A stretch of DNA of 64,000 nucleotides from Amarobacillus sp046328225 (lineage in GTDB: Bacteria; Chloroflexota; Dehalococcoidia; Tepidiformales; Tepidiformaceae), in NCBI GenBank assembly GCA_046328225.1, contig JAXLWZ010000005.1, positions 1 through 64,000 of the forward strand, written 5' to 3'. A program made the translations under genes and the position numbers. Numbering within the stretch: the stretch's first letter is position 1; each line of letters opens with the position of its first letter. Shown in pieces: positions 58,550-64,000 of this stretch. The notes under the pieces were generated by a model. It was given only the letters and a program-made list of their open reading frames with translations. It did no database searches and was not told the origin of the DNA.

Positions 58550-59464
58550 TCAGATGGTCTTCTGGAAGATCTGCTGGAGTGCGGCTTCGCGGCGGCGTTT
58601 CGCTTCGCGCGCGCGGGCGAGGCGGGCGTCGACGCGCCGGGCATGGCGCGTTTCGTAGCGAATCCAGCCAAGGATGATGAACACCAGCGCGGCGACGAAG
58701 ACCAGGTTCCCGCCAATCCACAGGATCACGATCGCGATGCGCTGGTCCATGATCGCCGAAGGCGCCCACGGCGGGAGGTCGCGCGCCATGCGGTCGTGGA
58801 AGGTGTGGCTCATGCTCAGGAACATGCCTCCGAAGAGCCCCTTGTGCGTCATCTCCACGAAGACGTAGAGCGCCCGGCCCGGGTGGCCCGGACGCCAGCG
58901 CAGGGGGTCGGCCTGGATCGCGGGCGCCCAGAACAGCAGCGCGACAACGAGCAGGCTGAGGAGCTGCAGGTCACGGACGTGGGCATCGCGCGCGGCGAAA
59001 TCGGTGAGCGCGGAGAACTGCCACGCGTAGGTCACGACCGCGAACGCGAGCCACGTCGCGACGGGGAAGGTGATGGCCGCGATCGGCGCCGAACGGATGA
59101 CTCGCCGCAGGCGGCGCCGGCCACGCGGCCCGAGGGTGCGGAAGGCGAGCGTCACCGGCGCCCCCAGCACGATCAGCGGCGCGGCAGCCATCGTCAGCAC
59201 GAGGAACCCGGCGAAGTCGACCCAGAGCAGCTGATTGCCGTAGTACTCCAGCGGCGAAAGGGCCGCGACGAGCACCAGCGCGATGCCCGCGAGGAAGGCC
59301 GCGAGCCGCCACCCCGGGTGGCAGGACGCGCGCCCGCACCCCCGGCAGGCGACGTAGCCGCGTACGTAGAAGAAGGCGGCGAGCCCGGCGAGCGCGATCC
59401 AGGGCGCATCGAACGTGAAGTGCGAAAGCACCTCGAGGGCGCCGGGCGGGTCCGTACCGGGCAT
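58550..59464 (-). CDS. ctaG: Cytochrome c oxidase assembly protein, CtaG (caa3) family
   Basis: A 304-residue membrane protein of the caa3-type CtaG family, which is needed for assembly of caa3 oxidase, probably its copper centre. About seven helices are predicted. Family landmarks are SPLEYYGNQLLWVDFAGFLVL, LVLGAPVTLAF-type segments (LIVLGAPVTLAFRTLGPRG), YAWQFSALTDFA and VEMTHKGLFGGMFLSMSHTF with conserved His and Met. Two CxxC/CxxxxC pairs near residue 40-48 (ACRGCGRASC) are unusual and could bind metal. TACGCT is 6 bases before the ATG. It implies aerobic respiration. Confidence 0.88.
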   Translation of the reverse strand: MPGTDPPGALEVLSHFTFDAPWIALAGLAAFFYVRGYVACRGCGRASCHPGWRLAAFLAGIALVLVAALSPLEYYGNQLLWVDFAGFLVLTMAAAPLIVLGAPVTLAFRTLGPRGRRRLRRVIRSAPIAAITFPVATWLAFAVVTYAWQFSALTDFAARDAHVRDLQLLSLLVVALLFWAPAIQADPLRWRPGHPGRALYVFVEMTHKGLFGGMFLSMSHTFHDRMARDLPPWAPSAIMDQRIAIVILWIGGNLVFVAALVFIILGWIRYETRHARRVDARLARAREAKRRREAALQQIFQKTI

Positions 59465-59470
59465 GCCGTG

Positions 59471-59476
59471 AGCGTA
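59471..59476 (-). promoter_or_regulatory. -10 element, leaderless promoter of ctaG
   Basis: TACGCT on the minus strand, 6 bases before the ATG at 59464. Confidence 0.5.
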
Positions 59477-59506
59477 TCACCGGCAGCGGGGCACGCCGAA
59501 GCCGCT

Positions 59507-59752
59507 TTACCGCGCGCCGAAGGCTTCGAAGGTAAGGATGGTGAAGGTCTCGCGGATGTGCGGAATGGTGTGGACGTCCCGTTCGATCAGGCGGCCGACC
59601 GAGTCGATGTCCTCGACGTAGAGCTTCACGAGGAGGTCGTACTGACCGGTAATGGAGTAGGCCTCGGAGAAGCTTTCGATATCGGCGACGCGATTGGCGA
59701 CTTCGGTCGTGTGGCCCGGGTCGGTCTTAATCATGATGAAGATGGCGCGCAT
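59507..59752 (-). CDS. Stand-alone Lrp/AsnC ligand-binding (RAM) domain
   Basis: An 81-residue protein equal to the C-terminal effector-binding half of Lrp/AsnC regulators, with no helix-turn-helix. AIFIMIKTDPGHTTEVANRV and YSITGQYDLLVKLYVEDIDSV show the typical ferredoxin-like fold and the G.(Y/F)D motif that binds amino acids. Such proteins may bind amino acids directly or form mixed octamers with full Lrp proteins. It has a leaderless-type start (TACACT, 6 bases). Confidence 0.9.
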   Translation of the reverse strand: MRAIFIMIKTDPGHTTEVANRVADIESFSEAYSITGQYDLLVKLYVEDIDSVGRLIERDVHTIPHIRETFTILTFEAFGAR

Positions 59753-59758
59753 GGGAGG

Positions 59759-59764
59759 AGTGTA
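59759..59764 (-). promoter_or_regulatory. -10 element, leaderless promoter of the Lrp-domain gene
   Basis: TACACT on the minus strand, 6 bases before the ATG at 59752. Confidence 0.55.
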
Positions 59765-59822
59765 CCCGAGCGGGGGACGGCGGTTTCGCGCGGGGAAGAT
59801 GCGCGGGGTACGCTGCGCAGGA

Positions 59823-59900
59823 CGGGGTGTAGCTCAGCCTGGTTAGAGCGCGCGCTTTGGGAGCGCGAGGCCCCCGGTTCGAATCCGGGCACCCCGACCA
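59823..59900 (+). tRNA. tRNA-Pro (anticodon TGG), CCA encoded
   Basis: A full cloverleaf: acceptor CGGGGTG with CACCCCG, D-arm GCTC/GAGC, anticodon stem CGCGC/GCGCG with loop TTTGGGA (anticodon TGG at 59858-59860), T-arm CCCGG-TTCGAAT-CCGGG. Discriminator A at 59897 and a genome-encoded CCA to 59900. It would read CCN proline codons, with wobble at the first anticodon base. Confidence 0.97.
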
Positions 59901-60003
59901 CCGGCCCGCGGTGCGCGGTTTGGGCGATTCGGCCCGCGTTTTGCGCCGCGTGATGGTTCGTCCTACCATCGGCCATACCCCATGAAATGCCCGGGCCGTT
60001 CGC

Positions 60004-60447
60004 ATGAATGAGGAGTACGGCGTCGACCTCGACGAGGTCTTCAGCGTGATCGATTCGTCCGATGTGCTGGTCGTGCGCTTCCACATGATCCAGAAGCGCC
60101 TGCTGGCGGACTTCCGGACGAAGGCCGGGGTCGGGCCCTTCCTCGCCGTCGTGCCGCGCGCCGAGTCGGTCGAGGACCGCTTCCGCACGATTCGCCGGAT
60201 GCGCCCGGATTTCGGCTTCCCCGAGAAGGTGATGTCGTTCGCCTGGCCGCGTTCGGTGCCGGTGTTGCTCGCGAGCGGCACCTGGCAGCACCTCGTCGAC
60301 CGCATGGCCGAACTCGGGGGCGCCGACGCGGTCGAAATGTGCGGCCGCATCATGGAGCAGCTCATGCTGGAGGAGCGCCAGGAGGTCGCGCAGGCCATTC
60401 GCGGCGCCGACCACTACCAGACGCTCTGGGAACGGCAGCGGGCGTGA
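60004..60447 (+). CDS. Hypothetical protein
   Basis: A 147-residue soluble protein of unknown family. It starts MNEEYGVDLDEVFSVIDSSD, has a central basic segment (KRLLADFRTKAG, AESVEDRFRTIRRM) and ends in a helical stretch (GRIMEQLMLEERQEVAQAI) with an aromatic tail. It has no signal peptide and no Cys pairs. It lies 103 bp after tRNA-Pro and overlaps the threonine aldolase start (GTGA), so it is the first gene of a three-gene coupled unit. Confidence 0.78.
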   Translation: MNEEYGVDLDEVFSVIDSSDVLVVRFHMIQKRLLADFRTKAGVGPFLAVVPRAESVEDRFRTIRRMRPDFGFPEKVMSFAWPRSVPVLLASGTWQHLVDRMAELGGADAVEMCGRIMEQLMLEERQEVAQAIRGADHYQTLWERQRA

Positions 60448-61481
60448 GCGGCATCATCGACCTGCGCAGCGACACCGTCAGCAAGCCCGGCGAGGCGATG
60501 CGCCGCGCGATGTCGCTCGCCGAAGTGGGCGACGATGTCTTCGGCGACGACCCCACCGTCAACCGGCTGGAGGAACGCGCGGCAGAACTCGTTGGCAAGG
60601 AAGCAGCGGTGTTCGTGCCCAGCGGCACGATGGCGAACCTCATCGCGGTGATGACGCACACCCGCGCCGGCGACGAGATCCTGCTCGGCGACCAGTGCCA
60701 CATCTTCAATTACGAAGTCGCGGGCGCGGCGCGGTTGGCCGGGGTGCAATCGCATGCGTTGCGGAATGGAGAGGACGGCGGGCTCGACCTCGCCGAGGTG
60801 GAGGCCGCGATTCGCGAGCCGAACATCCACGCGCCGCGCAACCCGCTCCTTTGCCTCGAAAACACCCACAACCGCTGCGGCGGCGCCGCCCTCGACCTCC
60901 AGACCATGGACGCGCTGACCTCACTGGCGCACGGTCACGGCATGCAGGTGCACCTCGATGGCGCGCGCATCTTCAATGCCGCGGCCGCGCTCGAAGTCCC
61001 CGCCGCACGCATCGCGCGCGACTGCGACACGGTATCGTTCTGCCTCTCGAAGGGGCTGGGCTGCCCGGTTGGTTCGCTGATCTGCGGCCCCGAGGAGTTC
61101 ATCCGCGAAGCCCGGCGCAACCGCAAGATGCTGGGCGGCGGCATGCGCCAGGTGGGCATCCTCGCCGCCGCCGGGCTGTACGCCTTCGACCACAACATCG
61201 CGCGGCTGGCGGACGACCACGCGAACGCGCGGCGGCTGGCCGCGGGCCTCGCCCACTTCGATGTCTTCGAACCGAACGTGCCCCAGACGAATATCGTCGT
61301 TGCGAATGTCCGGCGCGGCACCCTGGACGGCTGGCTGAACGCCTTCCGGGAGCGCGGGCTGCTGGCGGTACCGTTCGGGCGCGGCCGGATGCGGATGGTG
61401 ACCCACCTGAATATCACGCAAGACGATATCGATGAGGCGCTTCGGCGGGTGCGCGACGCCGTGGAGGCGGTGGCGGTTTGA
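60444..61481 (+). CDS. ltaE: Low-specificity L-threonine aldolase
   Basis: A PLP enzyme that cleaves threonine or allo-threonine to glycine and acetaldehyde. The 345 residues begin IIDLRSDTVSKPGEAMRRAM and VGDDVFGDDPTV, followed by FVPSGTMANLIAV, LENTHNRCGG, VHLDGARIFNAA (PLP Asp) and the Schiff-base Lys in SFCLSKGLGCPVGS. The GTG start overlaps the previous stop as GTGA, and its stop overlaps the next TTG start, so all three genes are translationally coupled. It may feed glycine and one-carbon metabolism. Confidence 0.95.
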   Translation: MSGIIDLRSDTVSKPGEAMRRAMSLAEVGDDVFGDDPTVNRLEERAAELVGKEAAVFVPSGTMANLIAVMTHTRAGDEILLGDQCHIFNYEVAGAARLAGVQSHALRNGEDGGLDLAEVEAAIREPNIHAPRNPLLCLENTHNRCGGAALDLQTMDALTSLAHGHGMQVHLDGARIFNAAAALEVPAARIARDCDTVSFCLSKGLGCPVGSLICGPEEFIREARRNRKMLGGGMRQVGILAAAGLYAFDHNIARLADDHANARRLAAGLAHFDVFEPNVPQTNIVVANVRRGTLDGWLNAFRERGLLAVPFGRGRMRMVTHLNITQDDIDEALRRVRDAVEAVAV

Positions 61482-62236
61482 AGCTCGGACGGCGGTTTAC
61501 CTGGGGCGCGCTGGCGCTGTGCGCGCTCGCGCTGCTCGTATCGTGCGGCGACGACGAGGTCGCGCGCTCCACGAAGGTGTTCGAAAACGTCCGCTGGACG
61601 GGTGCCGAAAGCATGACCTACCGCCTCTCCTTCCGGGGCGAGGACCCGGGGACGTGCACGCTCGAGACGAAGCCCGAGTTCGAGCCCGGGCGCACGCAGC
61701 TGCTCCGCCTGTGCGAGCGCGGGGGGTACCGCGACGACGGCCTCGCCATCGTCGATTCGAAGACGCTGCAGCCGTTCCATAGCGAGCGGACGCTGGTGGA
61801 CCCCGAGAAGGACCGCCGCACGGTTCACAGCGTCGAGTACGGCGATTCCGTCATCACCTTCAAGACCGACGTCAACGGGAAGGTGAGCGACACGACCCGC
61901 GACCTCCCGAAGGCAGATTCGAAAAACCCGAATCCCGGGTGGTACGACGATGAGTCGCTCTTCTGGCTGGTGCGCGGGATCACGCTGCGGGCGGGGTACG
62001 ACGACTCGTACACGCACGTCATCAACGCCGGGCAGCCGCGGGTGATCGCGGGCGTTGAGGTCATCGTGGACGCGGTGGAGCAGGTGAAAGTGCCGGCGGG
62101 TACGTTCTCAGCCTGGAAGGTGCGCATCCGGCAGGACCAGCGCAGCTACGTGGTGTGGGTCGATGAGGCCGCGCCGAACCGCGTGGTGCGGGCGCAGATC
62201 GAGGAAGCGACGTACGAACTGACGGCGGTCAAATAG
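61478..62236 (+). CDS. Lipoprotein of unknown function
   Basis: A 252-residue exported lipoprotein. The lipobox LLVSC puts the lipidated Cys at about residue 23. The mature part is beta-rich with regular strands (TYRLSFRGEDPG, VEYGDSVITFKTDVNGK, VPAGTFSAWKVRIRQD and YVVWVDEAAPNRVVRAQI) and resembles DUF3108-like outer-surface domains in its alternating KVPAGTF...WxVxx pattern; that likeness is weak. The TTG start overlaps the aldolase stop (TTGA). Confidence 0.8.
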   Translation: MKLGRRFTWGALALCALALLVSCGDDEVARSTKVFENVRWTGAESMTYRLSFRGEDPGTCTLETKPEFEPGRTQLLRLCERGGYRDDGLAIVDSKTLQPFHSERTLVDPEKDRRTVHSVEYGDSVITFKTDVNGKVSDTTRDLPKADSKNPNPGWYDDESLFWLVRGITLRAGYDDSYTHVINAGQPRVIAGVEVIVDAVEQVKVPAGTFSAWKVRIRQDQRSYVVWVDEAAPNRVVRAQIEEATYELTAVK

Positions 62237-62333
62237 GGCGGCGCGACCGGGGACGGTTACCGCGATTGGTACTTGCGTTTTGCGCACTTGCGAGAACTTC
62301 ACAGGCTTATGTTGGTCCGATGGGAAAATCGCC

Positions 62334-62362
62334 TTGACACCGGTTCGGGGCGTCGGGAAGAT
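62334..62362 (+). promoter_or_regulatory. Sigma70-type promoter upstream of the OmpR-family regulator
   Basis: TTGACA (62334-62339), a 17-base spacer, GAAGAT (62357-62362); transcription would start near 62369, giving a leader of about 34 bases. Two ACTTGCG direct repeats (62271-62277 and 62286-62292) lie upstream and could be a regulator site. Confidence 0.65.
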
Positions 62363-62402
62363 GCTGGGACGTTCCGGCGGGGCCGGGGCCGATTGATGCC
62401 TG

Positions 62403-63080
62403 ATGTCATTCGTATACGTAATTAGCCGAGAGCCCCGCATGCGTGATGCTGTGACCGCCTACCTGAGGGAGCGCGGCTACGACACGGCGACCGCCGTGAG
62501 CTACGACGCGGCGATGGAGTCGCTCCCCTGGCAGCCTCGCCCGGATGGTATGGTCGTGGATGTGCAGGGCGTGCCGCGCGGCGAGGTGGGTTCGAACTTC
62601 GCGCACTTCTCGGTGTGGCTTTCCGGTGCCTTCGTGGCAAGCGCGCCGACGATGGTCTATCTGCTGCACAAGGGGACGCGCCGGCCCAACTTCCGGCTCG
62701 AGGGCACGGTCATCAAGAAGCCGTTCCCGATCGAGGCCGTGGGCGAGGCGCTGCGCGAGCGGCTCGGGCACCCCCGCCGCGACGGCATGGGCCCGGGTCT
62801 CGACCTGGACCTGCAGACGAACACGCTCCGGACCGCGCACGGCGAGACCCACCTCACGAACATCGAGGCGACGCTGCTCGCGTACCTGATGGAGCACCCG
62901 AACGAGATCCTCCATCCCAAGCACCTCCTCGTCGATGTCTGGCAGTACTCGGACGCGACGGGTGCGAGCACGCTCGTGCGGGCGCACGTGAGCAACCTGC
63001 GCCGCAAGCTCCGCGATGTGCAGGCCAACCCGGACCAGATCCAGACGGTGCGCGGCAAGGGATACCGCTTCAGCGCGTAG
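62403..63080 (+). CDS. OmpR-family response regulator with atypical receiver
   Basis: A 225-residue regulator. The C-terminal winged helix (about 130-225) is typical OmpR/PhoB: LTNIEATLLAYLMEHPNEIL, VDVWQYS, TLVRAHVSNLRRKL and IQTVRGKGYRF. The N-terminal receiver keeps Asp53 in MVVDVQG and Lys in VIKKPFP, but the acidic pair near residues 8-10 is SRE instead of the usual D-D/E-D, so phosphorylation may be weak or absent. No histidine kinase is adjacent. A sigma70-type promoter and direct repeats upstream suggest it may control itself. Confidence 0.87.
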   Translation: MSFVYVISREPRMRDAVTAYLRERGYDTATAVSYDAAMESLPWQPRPDGMVVDVQGVPRGEVGSNFAHFSVWLSGAFVASAPTMVYLLHKGTRRPNFRLEGTVIKKPFPIEAVGEALRERLGHPRRDGMGPGLDLDLQTNTLRTAHGETHLTNIEATLLAYLMEHPNEILHPKHLLVDVWQYSDATGASTLVRAHVSNLRRKLRDVQANPDQIQTVRGKGYRFSA

Positions 63081-63220
63081 GCGCCGCCAATCCCGCTCCC
63101 CCGGTGTCTTCAACCACTCGAAACGCACGACCGGCTCCGCGATGGACCGCGCGCGGAGTTCGCCTCGCGCGAGCACGTCCGCTGGAGATGATTCCGCCGG
63201 TCTGGTAGGGTCCCGGCGCG

Positions 63221-64000
63221 ATGACGCTGATCCTGCTGGCGATGGCGGAGCTGGCCGCGATCGCGGCGGTGGGCGTGTTCGACCTGCCCGGGTGGTTCGG
63301 TGGGCTCATGGTGCTGGCGGCAGTGCCGGCGCTGTGGCGCTGCACGGCCGGCGTGCCGCGGGATGGTCGTTGGTCGCCGCCGCGCTGGCCCTGGCGGGAG
63401 GGATGCGCTTCGCCGCATGGGATGGCCAGCCGCTGCCGCCGTTGGCCGCCTTCGTGGGGCAGCCGGTCGCCTTCGATGGCGTCGTCGCCTCCGAGCCGGA
63501 CCCCGGGCTCACGACCGTCCGCTACCGTGTCGATGCACAGACGATGCTGGACGGCCACGCCATCCGCGGGGCCGTGCTGGTGACGCTCGACCAGTACGCC
63601 GAGCACGCGCCGGGCGAGCGCGTGCGCATCCGCGGCACCATCGACCCGGCGCCCTCGTTCGAAGGGTTCGATTACCGGGCCTACCTCGAACGCAAGGGTG
63701 TCGTGGGGACGATGTCGCGGCCGCACGTGGAAACGCTCGCGAAGGCGCCGCCGGGTGCGCGAACGGCCCTCTGGCGGCTGCATTCGGCGCTCGACGAGGC
63801 GACGCAGCGTGCGCTCCCGGAGCCGGAGGCATCGCTCGCGAGCGGCATCGCCTTCGGGCGCGACGGCACGATCCCGCCCGCGCTGTACGACGACTTCCGC
63901 GTGACCGGGCTGGCGCACATCGTCGCCGTCTCGGGCTCGAACGTGATGCTGCTCGCCGGGCTGGCATTCACGCTCTGCGTGCCGCTGTTGGGGCGGCGAT
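63221..64000 (+). pseudogene. comEC: ComEC/Rec2 DNA-uptake channel, start of gene with a frame break; 3' end beyond the window
   Basis: ComEC forms the inner-membrane channel for single-stranded DNA in transformation. ATG at 63221 opens a hydrophobic N-terminus (MTLILLAMAELAAIAAVGVF, then PGWFGGLMVLAAVPALW) in one frame. From about 63361 the clear ComEC sequence is in another frame: GWSLVAAALALAGG, then the DUF4131-type domain (VAFDGVVASEPDPG, FDYRAYLERKGVVGTM), and GIAFGRDGTIPPALYDDFR with LAHIVAVSGSNVMLLAG, the conserved competence-domain signature. The shift falls around 63330-63362. A GTG at 63334 could start the second frame alone but would lose the first helices. Likely one indel, real or a read error. 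Confidence 0.82.

Overview
The window is one continuous, very GC-rich bacterial chromosome segment, about 70% G+C by eye, densely packed with short intergenic gaps and many 1-11 bp gene overlaps. I see no transposase, integrase, phage, plasmid or CRISPR sequence. Cell-wall genes (class A penicillin-binding protein, UppS, UppP, CdsA), GatCA, a short EF-Ts, many acyl-CoA dehydrogenase/enoyl-CoA hydratase/SDR genes, a SipW-type signal peptidase cassette and a topoisomerase IB suggest an aerobic, heterotrophic, high-GC bacterium. My best guess is Chloroflexota (Dehalococcoidia/Tepidiformales-like). That placement is inference; no rRNA is present to confirm it.

Layout. 1-6.9 kb: mutM with two downstream genes, divergent ruvA, an unusual DsbA-like thioredoxin protein, an MFS transporter and gatC-gatA. 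7-14 kb: a large class A PBP, a formyltransferase-family gene, an acetyltransferase, a degenerate GGDEF protein, a VTT membrane protein and an epoxide-hydrolase-like enzyme. 14.1-18.5 kb: the core cluster rpsB-tsf-pyrH-frr-uppS-cdsA. 18.7-31 kb: lipid/acid catabolism genes mixed with a single-domain receiver, an SF2 helicase, a K+ channel, dus and a cupredoxin lipoprotein. 31-36 kb: an acidic-tailed membrane protein, topoisomerase IB, a receiver protein and a three-gene TasA/SipW/FnIII surface cassette. 36-48 kb: SDRs, carboxylesterase, uppP, YbaK, dut, a CocE hydrolase, a MidA methyltransferase, peroxiredoxin, a TRIC-like channel and an acyl-CoA dehydrogenase. 48-56 kb: an MFS transporter, two aminotransferases, ilvC and cimA, with amino-acid-rich leader peptides. 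56-64 kb: a chemoreceptor, CtaG, an Lrp ligand-binding domain, tRNA-Pro, threonine aldolase, a lipoprotein, an OmpR regulator and the start of comEC.

Gene expression. Seventeen start codons have a TANNNT or GATACT hexamer ending only 6-7 bases upstream, so the mRNA probably begins at the start codon (leaderless). Other genes carry ordinary Shine-Dalgarno sites. This rule also exposes tiny ORFs ahead of several genes. Two look like amino-acid attenuator leaders: a Val/Ile/Leu-rich peptide before cimA, and an Ala/Ile-rich peptide followed by a terminator hairpin before an aminotransferase next to ilvC. These, the DsbA-like protein whose two halves are in swapped order, and the TasA/SipW cassette are the most interesting items. 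Two genes (an enoyl-CoA hydratase and comEC) show frame breaks that may be sequencing errors.
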